DNA from: an uncultured Clostridium sp.
Lineage (GTDB): Bacteria; Bacillota; Clostridia; TANB77; CAG-508
NCBI GenBank assembly: GCA_900553985.1
Contig: USFW01000044.1
Span: 1-9,090, forward strand
DNA: 9,090 nt
Reading direction: 5' to 3'
Part shown: positions 1-6,906 of the stretch, one piece after another
Layout of the letters: every line of letters starts with the position of its first letter
Position numbering within the stretch: the first letter of the stretch is position 1
Notes under the pieces: model-generated
The model's database searches: none
What the model was told of the DNA's origin: nothing
Seen by the model: only the letters and a program-made list of their open reading frames with translations
Translations under genes and position numbers: made by a program

Positions 1-8
1 AATGAAAT

Positions 9-62
9 AAGTAGTCAAAATCCAAAAAAATCATAATTATCAACTATTTTCAGCGACTACTT
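9..62. repeat. Imperfect stem-loop of unknown role
   Basis: AAGTAGTC at 9-16 is perfectly complementary to GACTACTT at 55-62. A further five pairs (17-21 with 46-50) follow after a four-base bulge. No strong T-run follows on either strand, so it is not a clear terminator. It may belong to whatever gene lies left of the window. No reading frame is evident in 1-180. Confidence 0.3.
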
Positions 63-125
63 TGTAAAAGCTATTATATAGAACAGTTTGAATCTGCATA
101 TCAATCCTTGTTCATATAATATATT

Positions 126-170
126 AAAAAAGGCCAATCTTAGAGATATTTTTATATTCTAAGGTAGCCC
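126..170 (-). terminator. Rho-independent terminator of the dapF-dapL operon
   Basis: CTTAGA (139-144) pairs with TCTAAG (158-163). ATAT pairs continue inside around a TTTT loop, and GGC/GCC pairs close the outside (132-134 with 167-169). The plus strand has a run of six A at 126-131, so the leftward transcript ends its hairpin with UUUUUU. It lies just beyond the dapL stop codon, as expected for the end of a leftward transcript. Confidence 0.7.
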
Positions 171-180
171 AAATCATTTA

Positions 181-1416
181 TTACTTATTCCATTTTTTTA
201 TTCTCTTCATTGCTTCTATTGTATTTTCTCTTGTCCCAAAAGCTGTTAATCTAAAATATCCTTCTCCACTAGGTCCAAAACCACTTCCTGGTGTTCCTAC
301 AATATTTACTTCTTCTAGTAATTTATCAAAGAATTCCCATGACGATATATTTTTTGGAACCTTAAGCCATACATATGGTGAATTTACTCCTCCATATACC
401 TTAAATCCTGCTTCTTCTAAACCTTGCTTTATTATTTTTGCATTTTCCATATAGTAGTTAATATTTTCTTTTATCTCTTCTTTTCCTCTTTCTGAAAAAG
501 TTGCTTCTGCTCCCCTTTGAACTATATATGATACTCCGTTAAATTTAGTACAAGTTCTTCTATTCCAAAGTTTATTTATTCCACACTCTTTTCCGTCTTT
601 ACTAAATCCTTTTAACTCTTTTGGTATTACTACATATGCACATCTTACACCTGTAAATCCTGCATTTTTTGAAAAACTTTTAAATTCTATTGCAACATCT
701 TTTGCACCTTCTATTTCATATATACTATGAGGTATATTTTCCTCTGTTATAAATGCTTCATATGCTGAATCATATAATATAATTGAATTGTTTTTACTTG
801 CATAATCTACCCATTTTTTTAATTCTTCTTTTGATAAAACTGTTCCTGTTGGATTGTTTGGAAAGCATAAATATATCATATCAACTTTTTCTTTTGGTAA
901 TTCTGGTTTAAAATCATTTTCTTCTGTTATTGGCAAGTATATAATATTTTCATATTTACTTGCTTTAGCATCAAATTTTCCACTTCTTCCTGACATTACA
1001 TTTGTATCTAAATATACTGGATAAACTGGGTCTGTAATTGCTACTTTATTATCTTCTGAAAATATATCTACTATATTTCCACAATCACATTTAGCTCCAT
1101 CTGATATAAATATCTCATCTTTTTTTATATCAATTCCTCTTCTTTGATAATCATTTTCTACTATTGCCTCTCTTAAAAACTCATATCCTTGTTCTGGTCC
1201 ATATCCCTTAAATCCATTTGCTGTTCCCATTTCATCAATAGCTTTATGCATTGCTTCGACACAAGCTGGAACTATTGGTCTTGTTACATCTCCTATTCCT
1301 AGTTTTATTATATTTTTATTAGGATTATTTTCCACATATTTAGCTACCTTTTTTGCTATTGTGGAAAATAAATAACTTTCTTGGAGATTTAAAAAATTTT
1401 CATTTATATAACTCAT
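181..1416 (-). CDS. dapL: LL-diaminopimelate aminotransferase (DapL)
   Basis: A PLP-dependent fold-type I aminotransferase of 411 residues, the usual DapL length. It converts tetrahydrodipicolinate directly to LL-2,6-diaminopimelate with glutamate as amino donor, bypassing the succinylated or acetylated intermediates of lysine and cell-wall DAP synthesis. Visible signatures are LGIGDVTRPI (about 39-48), GYGPEQGY (71-78), CFPNNPTG (184-191), the YDSAYEAF strand (215-222) and the PLP-binding lysine in SFSKNAGFTG (Lys250). The C-terminal segment GTPGSGFGPSGEGYFR carries the conserved arginine expected to bind the substrate carboxylate. The start is supported by AAGGAG eight bases upstream of the ATG. 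It lies 95 bases downstream of dapF on the same strand, with no terminator between; only a weak TTGATT-17-TATTAA promoter-like match sits in the gap, so co-transcription is likely. Cytoplasmic enzyme. Confidence 0.95.
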   Translation of the reverse strand: MSYINENFLNLQESYLFSTIAKKVAKYVENNPNKNIIKLGIGDVTRPIVPACVEAMHKAIDEMGTANGFKGYGPEQGYEFLREAIVENDYQRRGIDIKKDEIFISDGAKCDCGNIVDIFSEDNKVAITDPVYPVYLDTNVMSGRSGKFDAKASKYENIIYLPITEENDFKPELPKEKVDMIYLCFPNNPTGTVLSKEELKKWVDYASKNNSIILYDSAYEAFITEENIPHSIYEIEGAKDVAIEFKSFSKNAGFTGVRCAYVVIPKELKGFSKDGKECGINKLWNRRTCTKFNGVSYIVQRGAEATFSERGKEEIKENINYYMENAKIIKQGLEEAGFKVYGGVNSPYVWLKVPKNISSWEFFDKLLEEVNIVGTPGSGFGPSGEGYFRLTAFGTRENTIEAMKRIKKWNK

Positions 1417-1511
1417 GTTTTCAACTCCTTATATTCAAATTATCAGATTTACTTTAATAAATACTATTTTAATTTTAATCAAATATATCATTTTTTCATT
1501 ATATTTAGTAT

Positions 1512-2348
1512 CTATCTTAGCAGCTCTCCTTCATAAACAGTAACTGCTGGTCCTGTCATATATATATGATTATCTTCCTTATTCCATTCTATTTCTAAAA
1601 TTCCTCCTAACAGCTCTACTGTTACTTTTCTTTCAATTAAATTATTTATAATTCCAGCTACAACACTAGCACAAGCTCCTGTTCCACAAGCTAAGGTTTC
1701 TCCTGCGCCTCTTTCCCATACTCTCATTTTTATATATTCTTTGTTAACAATTTCTATAAATTCCACATTAGTTTTTTTAGGGAATCTCTCATTTACTTCA
1801 ATTTTACTTCCATACTTTTCTACTTCAAAGTTTTCTACATTCTCTATAAAAGTTATAGCATGTGGATTTCCCATTGATACACATGTAAAATTAAATTCTC
1901 TTTCTTCTATTTCTAATTTTAAATTTTTCGCCATTTTTTCACTTGAAACTACTGGAATTTTTTCTGCTTCAAGTATTGGCTCTCCCATGTCTACTCTAAC
2001 TGTGTCAACCTTTCCTTCTTTTAGATTTAATTTTAATTCTTTTACTCCTGCTAGAGTTTCAATTTTTAATGTTGTTTTGTTAGTAAGTCCTTTATCATAA
2101 ACAAACTTTCCTACACAACGAATTCCATTTCCACACATTTCAGCTTCACTTCCATCTGAATTGAACATTCTCATTTTAAAATCTGCAATTTCACTACTAC
2201 AAATTAAAATTAATCCATCTGAACCTATTCCAAAATGTCTGTTACTAATAATTTGAGCTAGAGATGATTCATTTTCTATTTTTTGATTTATTGCATCAAT
2301 ATAGACATAATCGTTCCCTAGCCCTTGCATTTTTGTAAATTTAATCAT
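1512..2348 (-). CDS. dapF: Diaminopimelate epimerase (DapF)
   Basis: Interconverts LL- and meso-diaminopimelate, the step after DapL. meso-DAP feeds both peptidoglycan cross-linking and lysine. The 278 residues match the family length. The N-terminal half opens with KMQGLGNDYVYID (6-18) and has SDGSEAEMCGNGIRC (64-78) with catalytic Cys72. The C-terminal half has ERGAGETLACGTGACA with the second catalytic cysteine at Cys221, so both halves of the two-cysteine racemase site are intact. GNPHAITFIENV in the middle is also typical. The ATG is preceded by AGAGGTGA at seven bases. First gene of the leftward pair with dapL, under the promoter at 2412-2440. No lysine riboswitch is visible: the leader is only about 57 bases. 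Confidence 0.96.
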   Translation of the reverse strand: MIKFTKMQGLGNDYVYIDAINQKIENESSLAQIISNRHFGIGSDGLILICSSEIADFKMRMFNSDGSEAEMCGNGIRCVGKFVYDKGLTNKTTLKIETLAGVKELKLNLKEGKVDTVRVDMGEPILEAEKIPVVSSEKMAKNLKLEIEEREFNFTCVSMGNPHAITFIENVENFEVEKYGSKIEVNERFPKKTNVEFIEIVNKEYIKMRVWERGAGETLACGTGACASVVAGIINNLIERKVTVELLGGILEIEWNKEDNHIYMTGPAVTVYEGELLR

Positions 2349-2411
2349 TTTTTCTTCACCTCTTTAAGGTATTAATATATAGAAAACTATAATTATATTT
2401 TTCTAGTTAGT

Positions 2412-2440
2412 ATTTTATCATATTATATTTTTTTTGTAAA
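2412..2440 (-). promoter_or_regulatory. Sigma-A-type promoter for dapF-dapL
   Basis: Read leftward, TTTACA (2440-2435) and TAAAAT (2417-2412) are separated by exactly 17 bases. A TGA just before the -10 gives an extended -10 (TGnTAAAAT). Transcription would start near 2405, leaving a leader of about 57 bases. AT-rich DNA produces chance matches, but spacing, the extended -10 and position agree. Confidence 0.55.
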
Positions 2441-2562
2441 TTATTTATTCCTTGAAATTTAATATCTTTCTTATATTTAACTTTTATAATTATGCTTAAT
2501 ATTTCAATTTATGTGTTATATAATTCCATGTGAATATTAAGATTGTTTTAAGATTTCTCATC

Positions 2563-2591
2563 TTGTAAAATAAAATTTTATACTATATAAT
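2563..2591 (+). promoter_or_regulatory. Sigma-A-type promoter for the GT51 gene
   Basis: TTGTAA (2563-2568) and a perfect TATAAT (2586-2591) are 17 bases apart. The predicted transcription start is near 2598, giving a leader of about 25 bases that contains AAAGGAG at 2611-2617. The -10 hexamer covers the alternative ATG at 2590, which argues that this codon is not translated from this promoter. Confidence 0.55.
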
Positions 2592-2622
2592 GAAATATAT
2601 AAATATAATTAAAGGAGTATTT

Positions 2623-3312
2623 ATGAAATTTTTTAAAAAATTATTTATACTAATATTAATACTGATTTTAGTAGCTTGTAGTTTTGCATTTATTATAGGA
2701 TTTTCATATTATTCAAAAGCACTAGAAGAAAAACCTTTATTAACTAAAATAGAGGAAGTTACTAAAAAAGAAAATTATATCTCTTTTGATAAATTATCCA
2801 AAGATTATATAAATGCTGTTATCGCTGTAGAAGACCATCGATATTATACTCACAATGGTGTAGATTTTATAGGAATTGGTCGTGCTTTATATACAAATAT
2901 ACGTGATGGAGAATTTGATGAGGGTGGTAGTACAATAACACAGCAAGTTGCTAAAAATGTAATTTTTAATCAAGATAAAACTATTGTAAGAAAATTAGGA
3001 GAAATATTTGCTGCTTTTGATTTAGAGAAAAATTTTTCTAAAGAAGAAATTTTTGCTTTATATGTAAATACAGCTTATTTTGGAGATGGTTATTATGGTA
3101 TTTATGAAGCAAGTAATGGATATTATAATAAAGAACCCAAAGATTTAAATTTAGATGAAGCATCTATGTTGGCAGGAGTTCCAAATGCTCCTTCTATATA
3201 TGCCCCTACTGTTAATCCTGATTTAGCAAAAAAAAGACAAAAACATGTACTAAATGCTATGGTTGAATACGGATATATTTCTGAGGCAGAGTTAAATTCT
3301 ATTATAAAATAA
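2623..3312 (+). CDS. Monofunctional peptidoglycan glycosyltransferase (GT51)
   Basis: Membrane-anchored transglycosylase predicted to polymerise lipid II into glycan strands at the outer face of the membrane. A short basic N-terminus (MKFFKK) is followed by one hydrophobic segment (about 7-28) and then a GT51 domain. Its motifs are AVEDHRYYTHNGVD (68-81; catalytic Glu70), GGSTITQQVAKN (101-112), RKLGEIFAAFDLEKNFSKEE, LYVNTAYFG and LAGVPNAPSIYAP. The protein ends at 229 residues with no transpeptidase domain, so it resembles MtgA/SgtB rather than a full class A penicillin-binding protein. Nothing suggests truncation: the sequence ends in a typical GT51 C-terminal helix and a stop. I chose ATG 2623 over in-frame ATG 2590 (11 residues longer) because AAAGGAG lies five bases before it and ATG 2590 sits inside the -10 box. 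It is divergent from dapF. Confidence 0.9.
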   Translation: MKFFKKLFILILILILVACSFAFIIGFSYYSKALEEKPLLTKIEEVTKKENYISFDKLSKDYINAVIAVEDHRYYTHNGVDFIGIGRALYTNIRDGEFDEGGSTITQQVAKNVIFNQDKTIVRKLGEIFAAFDLEKNFSKEEIFALYVNTAYFGDGYYGIYEASNGYYNKEPKDLNLDEASMLAGVPNAPSIYAPTVNPDLAKKRQKHVLNAMVEYGYISEAELNSIIK

Positions 3313-3375
3313 GTTTAGTATTTATAAAAATATGGCAAATATATATAAGTAATATCACTTGTCTTTTTAAGGTTT

Positions 3376-3435
3376 CTTTTGCTTGTTAGATACTGAAAAG
3401 CCTTCACTTATTGTATAAGCAAAAGGTCTATTTTT
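3376..3435 (+). terminator. Branched hairpin, possible first terminator of the GT51 transcript
   Basis: CTTTTGCTT (3376-3384) is perfectly complementary to AAGCAAAAG (3417-3425). Inside it ATAC (3390-3393) pairs with GTAT (3413-3416), and TGAA (3394-3397) pairs with TTCA (3403-3406), giving a stacked, bulged stem. TCTATTTTT follows at 3427-3435. It may be a terminator with a long apical part or a processed 3' structure. Confidence 0.4.
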
Positions 3436-3447
3436 ATTATAAATTTG

Positions 3448-3482
3448 AAAAACTTCTCATATACTTTATATGAGAGGTTTTT
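3448..3482. terminator. Strong hairpin terminator between the GT51 and deacetylase genes
   Basis: Arms 3448-3463 and 3467-3482 form a 16-base-pair stem with a single G-U pair and a CTT loop. The left arm begins with five A and the right arm ends with five T, so it has the shape of a rho-independent terminator in both directions. It should insulate the deacetylase gene from GT51 transcription. Confidence 0.75.
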
Positions 3483-3556
3483 AGTTTAAAGTAAAACAAA
3501 AATCTTTTATCGCTATTTATGCCTTTTTAGTAAAACAGGAAAGGAATGATTTTTTT

Positions 3557-4348
3557 ATGAGATTTATTACTTTAAATTGGAAAAAATTTATTAAGCGTTT
3601 TTTTATTTTTACATTATGCTTTACCTTTTTTTCAATTTGTTACTTAACTTCAAAAGATAATATTGAAATAATTGAAACTAATTCTGATAACTTTTCTCTT
3701 GAAGAATTTCATTCTAAGATTCAAAATATTGCCAAAGAAAATCAAAAAATCGCCTATTTAACTTTTGACGATGGTCCTACAAAAAGCTCTACACCTAGAG
3801 TTCTTGATATATTAAAGGAAGAAAATATAAAAGCTAATTTTTTTGTCATTGGAAAATATGTAAATCATCATCCTGATTTATTAAAACGTATTCATGATGA
3901 AGGTCATTTTATTGGTAATCATGGCTATAATCATAGTAATTCTAAGTTATATGGAAGTGATGAAAGTTTTATTAATGAAATCACTAGTACTGATATAGAA
4001 ATTTCTAAAGCCTTAGGTGTAGTTAATTATTGTTCGCATCTATTTAGATTTCCTTATGGATTTAATTCTCATGTTTACAAAAAAGAAAAGCTGCATTGTG
4101 TAGAATTATTGAAGGAATTAGGATATACATATGTTGATTGGAATTGTTTGAATAAAGATTCTGAAAGAAAATATAGTAAATATCAGTTACTCCAAAACTT
4201 AAAAAAATCTTCTAAGGGTAAGAATAATCTTATTATATTAATGCATGATACTACTGATGTTAGTGATTCTGCTTCTGCTTTAAAGGATAGTATTCGTTTT
4301 ATTAAAGAACAAGGATATCAGTTTAAAACATTTAATGAATTGTTTTAA
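3557..4348 (+). CDS. Membrane-anchored polysaccharide deacetylase (NodB domain)
   Basis: Carbohydrate esterase family 4 enzyme, likely removing N-acetyl groups from an extracytoplasmic glycan, most plausibly peptidoglycan. A basic N-terminus (WKKFIKRFF) precedes one hydrophobic segment (about 15-31) that would serve as an anchor or uncleaved signal. The NodB domain spans about 64-263: TFDDGP (69-74; Asp71 as base, Asp72 as metal ligand), ANFFVIG (93-99), the HGYNH pair (His122, His126) completing the metal site, RFPYG (164-168), YVDWN (192-196) and ILMHD (227-231; catalytic His230). All five motifs are intact. The ATG is preceded by AAAGGA with an 11-base spacer. It is likely its own transcription unit, since strong hairpins sit on both sides. 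The exact substrate cannot be read from sequence: a PdaA-like muramic-lactam or a PgdA-like GlcNAc role are both possible. Confidence 0.88.
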   Translation: MRFITLNWKKFIKRFFIFTLCFTFFSICYLTSKDNIEIIETNSDNFSLEEFHSKIQNIAKENQKIAYLTFDDGPTKSSTPRVLDILKEENIKANFFVIGKYVNHHPDLLKRIHDEGHFIGNHGYNHSNSKLYGSDESFINEITSTDIEISKALGVVNYCSHLFRFPYGFNSHVYKKEKLHCVELLKELGYTYVDWNCLNKDSERKYSKYQLLQNLKKSSKGKNNLIILMHDTTDVSDSASALKDSIRFIKEQGYQFKTFNELF

Positions 4349-4370
4349 CTTAGGAAATTAAATTTGAGAT

Positions 4371-4386
4371 ACTATTAAATAATAGT
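4371..4386 (+). repeat. Short stem-loop after the deacetylase gene
   Basis: ACTATT (4371-4376), loop AAAT and AATAGT (4381-4386) form a six-pair AT-only hairpin 23 bases after the deacetylase stop. There is no proper T-run, so termination here would be weak at best. Confidence 0.25.
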
Positions 4387-4416
4387 TATCTACTTATTTA
4401 ACAAAAATGATTCTTG

Positions 4417-4488
4417 ATGGGAATTTTTAATTGCATCATTAAAATAATATAGCTAGAATAAATGTATAAAGCTTGCACAAAATCCCAT
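4417..4488. repeat. Long-range inverted repeat in the convergent gap
   Basis: ATGGGA (4417-4422) is complementary to TCCCAT (4483-4488), and after one bulged A four more T-A pairs follow (4424-4427 with 4479-4482). AGCT at 4451-4454 and 4470-4473 could pair inside. It sits between two convergent genes in a non-coding stretch (4349-4671) that otherwise holds only terminators. A folded 3' UTR or a chance pairing are both possible. Confidence 0.25.
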
Positions 4489-4507
4489 ATACCTTCAAAT
4501 ATCTCAC

Positions 4508-4560
4508 AAAAAGAAGGATTATCTAGAAATATTTTTAAACTTCTAGTTATCCTTCTTTTT
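4508..4560. terminator. Bidirectional terminator between convergent genes
   Basis: Twelve perfect pairs (4508-4519 with 4549-4560) are followed, across a small TAT/TT internal loop, by six more (4523-4528 with 4541-4546), with a 12-base loop. The outer arm begins with five A and ends with five T, so both the rightward deacetylase transcript and the leftward aspS/TSCPD transcript would end with a U-run. Confidence 0.8.
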
Positions 4561-4671
4561 ATTTAAGACTTTTTATTTTCTAAGAAAATTTATGAAACTT
4601 TTTATTTTTGTAACACAAAGTAAAAATAAATTTGACATTAAAATCTATTTTAAAGAGAATAATTTACTTTT

Positions 4672-4929
4672 CTAAACATTCATTTTCATCTTTATTTCTT
4701 TTAATGCTATTGACAATTGGTCTGGACATGATGTTCCTCTAGTCCCACATGGTATTCCTGTTAATCTTCTTATCGCTTCATCTAAATTCATACCTTCTAT
4801 TAATCTTGCTACTCCTACTGTATTTCCTGCACATCCACCTAAGATTTTAACTTCTTTTATTATATTGTCTTCAACAACAATTTTCATTTCTCTTGAACAT
4901 ACTCCTTGTGGTTTAAAAATATATTCCAT
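4672..4929 (-). CDS. Small TSCPD-domain protein (TIGR03905-like)
   Basis: A protein of 85 residues built almost entirely of one TSCPD domain, the short cysteine-containing unit also found at the C-terminus of some B12-dependent ribonucleotide reductases. Four cysteines are visible at 11, 33, 61 and 68. GGCAGNTVGVARLIEGM (31-47) is the first conserved block, and IPCGTRGTSCPDQLSIAL (59-76) holds the name-giving TSCPD at 66-70. The cysteine pattern suggests metal or redox binding, but the function of stand-alone members is not known to me. The ATG is preceded by AAAGGA with an 11-base spacer. It lies 85 bases downstream of aspS on the same strand with no convincing terminator between, so read-through from aspS is likely. 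Confidence 0.85.
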   Translation of the reverse strand: MEYIFKPQGVCSREMKIVVEDNIIKEVKILGGCAGNTVGVARLIEGMNLDEAIRRLTGIPCGTRGTSCPDQLSIALKEIKMKMNV

Positions 4930-5014
4930 ATTAAAATCATTCCTTTCTTAGTTCTTTTAAATGTATACAATTCTAATTATCTAATTAAAATTTTTTTACT
5001 TTCTTGAGCTAGTT

Positions 5015-6769
5015 TTATTTTTTCTCATCAACTGTAATATTAATATGAACATCTTTTAATTGTTGTTCTGATACTTTTGAAGGTGCTCTCATTAATAAAT
5101 CTCTTGCTTTTTTATTTTTTGGGAATGCTATTATTTCTCTTATATTTTGTGAATCTGCAATTAACATTACCATTCTATCAACTCCTGGTGCTGCTCCTGC
5201 ATGTGGTGGTGTTCCATATTGGAATGCATTATATAATGCACCAAATCTATTTTTCACATCTTCTTCGCTATATCCTGCTATTTCAAATGCTTTTACCATA
5301 ATTTCTGGATTGTGATTTCTAACTGCTCCTGATGCCATCTCATATCCATTACATACTAAATCATATTGATATGCTAATATGTCTAATGGATTTTCATTTT
5401 CTAATGCTTCTAATCCACCTTGTGGCATAGAAAATGGATTATGACTAAAGTCTATTGTTCCTTCATCTGATAATTCATACATTGGAAAATCTACTATAAA
5501 ACAGAATTTATATACTCCTTTTTCTATTAAATCTAGTCTCTTTCCTAATTCAATTCTTACTAGACCTGCTATTTTTTGTGCTTTAGAAAATTCATCAGCA
5601 ATAAAGAAAATACTTGAATTTTTTTCTAATCCATATTCTTTTTCTAATTTTTCTTTTATTTCCTCTGTTATAAATTTAGCAATTCCACCTTGTATATTTC
5701 CCTCATTATCTAACTTAGTCCATGCTAATCCTTTACCTCCAACTTCTTCTGTTGTTGCAAATTCTCCCATTTTATCAAAGAATTTTCTTCCTTGTTCTGC
5801 TCCATTTGGCAATATTATTGCTTTTATTGTTTTATCTTTAAATGCATTAAATTCTGAATTTTCAAATAGTTTTGTTACATCTTGTATAATTAATGGATTT
5901 CTTAAATCTGGTTTATCTATTCCGTATTTTTCCATTGCTTCTCTGTATGGAATACGAATAAATGGCCCTTTATCTACTTTCCAATTTGTAAATTTTTCAA
6001 ATGTATATGGGACTACTTCTTCTATTACCTTAAATACATCTTCTTGTGTTGCAAAACTCATTTCAAAATCTAATTGATAGAATTCTCCTGGTGCTCTATC
6101 TGCTCTTGGATCTTCATCTCTAAAGCATGGTGCTATTTGATAATATTTATTAAATCCTGATACCATCAACAATTGTTTAAATTGTTGTGGTGCTTGTGGT
6201 AATGCATAAAACTCTCCTGGATTTAATCTGCTTGGAACTAAATAATCTCTTGCTCCCTCTGGTGATGAATTTGCTAATATTGGTGTTTGAATTTCTGTAA
6301 AATCTAATTCATCCATTTTATCTCTTAAAGTTTTTAATATTTTTGAACGTAATAATATATTATTGTGTAATTTTTCATTTCTTAAATCTAAAAATCTATA
6401 TTCTAATCTTAAATCTTCTCTTACTTCTTGTTCTGTATTTATTTCAAATGGTAAAATATTTTTACATTTTCCTAAAACTTCTATTTTACTTGCTACTACT
6501 TCTATTTCTCCTGTTTTCATATGTGGGTTTTTGCTACTTCTTTCCACAACTTCTCCTACAATGTGAATACAACTTTCTGTTGTTAATTCTTTGGCTTGGA
6601 TTTGTAAACTCTCATCATTTATAACTATTTGTGTAATTCCAAATTCATCTCTTAAATCTATAAAAATCATACCACCTAAATCTCTTATTTTTTGTACCCA
6701 TCCAGCAAGCTCTACTGTTTCTTTTATATTATTAATATTTAATTCTCCACAAGTTTTTGTTCTATACAT
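5015..6769 (-). CDS. aspS: Aspartyl-tRNA synthetase (AspS)
   Basis: Class IIb synthetase that charges tRNA-Asp with aspartate in the cytoplasm. The 584 residues match the bacterial form. An N-terminal OB-fold anticodon domain covers about 1-105 (VELAGWVQKIRDLGGMIFID). The catalytic core starts near 140 with motif 1 around FTEIQTPILANSSPEGARDY. Motif 2 is CFRDEDPRADRAPGEFYQLD (about 213-232). The bacterial GAD insertion domain lies at about 290-400. Motif 3 is GAAPGVDRMVML with its arginine at 532. The motif 2 wording PGEFYQLD and the preceding APQQFKQLLM differ from the common PEFTQ / SPQLFKQLLM form. I cannot tell from sequence whether it also charges tRNA-Asn. GGAGGG lies nine bases upstream of the ATG. 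The leader is only about 27 bases, leaving no room for a T-box. Confidence 0.97.
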   Translation of the reverse strand: MYRTKTCGELNINNIKETVELAGWVQKIRDLGGMIFIDLRDEFGITQIVINDESLQIQAKELTTESCIHIVGEVVERSSKNPHMKTGEIEVVASKIEVLGKCKNILPFEINTEQEVREDLRLEYRFLDLRNEKLHNNILLRSKILKTLRDKMDELDFTEIQTPILANSSPEGARDYLVPSRLNPGEFYALPQAPQQFKQLLMVSGFNKYYQIAPCFRDEDPRADRAPGEFYQLDFEMSFATQEDVFKVIEEVVPYTFEKFTNWKVDKGPFIRIPYREAMEKYGIDKPDLRNPLIIQDVTKLFENSEFNAFKDKTIKAIILPNGAEQGRKFFDKMGEFATTEEVGGKGLAWTKLDNEGNIQGGIAKFITEEIKEKLEKEYGLEKNSSIFFIADEFSKAQKIAGLVRIELGKRLDLIEKGVYKFCFIVDFPMYELSDEGTIDFSHNPFSMPQGGLEALENENPLDILAYQYDLVCNGYEMASGAVRNHNPEIMVKAFEIAGYSEEDVKNRFGALYNAFQYGTPPHAGAAPGVDRMVMLIADSQNIREIIAFPKNKKARDLLMRAPSKVSEQQLKDVHINITVDEKK

Positions 6770-6802
6770 TTTCTAATTCCCTCCATTTATTTTGTCTTTC
6801 AT

Positions 6803-6831
6803 ATATTATCACAATTTGGGCTTATTTTCAA
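6803..6831 (-). promoter_or_regulatory. Sigma-A-type promoter for aspS
   Basis: Read leftward, TTGAAA (6831-6826) and TAATAT (6808-6803) are 17 bases apart with TGA immediately before the -10 (extended -10). The predicted start is near 6796. The -35 ends only five bases from the large palindrome at 6837-6906. Confidence 0.55.
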
Positions 6832-6836
6832 TAGTG

Positions 6837-6906
6837 ATTTTGGGGTCGGAGACAAAAATCATCGTTTTTCTTTTAGAAAACTGATTTTTGTCTCCGACCC
6901 CAAAAT
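6837..6906. repeat. Perfect 25-base inverted repeat, probable REP/MITE-type element
   Basis: Bases 6837-6861 are the exact reverse complement of 6882-6906, with a 20-base centre (6862-6881) that can itself form a short TTTTC/GAAAA stem. The arm carries a GC-rich core, GGGGTCGGAGAC, that stands out sharply in this AT-rich DNA. A looser outer pair, TTTGGGCT (6815-6822) and AGCCCCAAA (6912-6920), may extend it. It lies between two divergent promoters, so it is not a terminator for either gene. The form resembles REP palindromes mobilised by Y1-type (RAYT) transposases or a tiny non-autonomous transposon. No transposase is encoded here and no clear target-site duplication is visible. Confidence 0.7.

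Noticed and set aside
1741..2100. A 119-codon rightward frame opposite dapF
   Set aside because: It is antisense to a clear dapF with both catalytic cysteines, is serine- and phenylalanine-rich as expected from reading such DNA backwards, and has no ribosome binding site.
2668..2682. Lipobox-like LVAC in the GT51 N-terminus (Cys19)
   Set aside because: The hydrophobic segment continues past the cysteine (SFAFIIGF), which fits a transmembrane anchor better than a lipoprotein signal.
4601..4630. TTTATTTTT/AAAAATAAA inverted repeat after the TSCPD gene
   Set aside because: It consists only of A and T and is expected by chance in this composition; the strong terminator at 4508-4560 explains the end of the transcript.
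5077..6776. Several short rightward frames opposite aspS
   Set aside because: They are leucine/phenylalanine-rich antisense shadows of aspS without ribosome binding sites.
6770..6836. A T-box or other riboswitch leader for aspS
   Set aside because: The predicted leader is only about 27 bases and lacks T-box or specifier elements.
6837..6906. The large palindrome as a rho-independent terminator
   Set aside because: It lies upstream of both flanking genes, which are divergent, so no transcript of this window ends there; GC-rich arms and perfect 25-base symmetry fit a mobile or REP-like repeat better.
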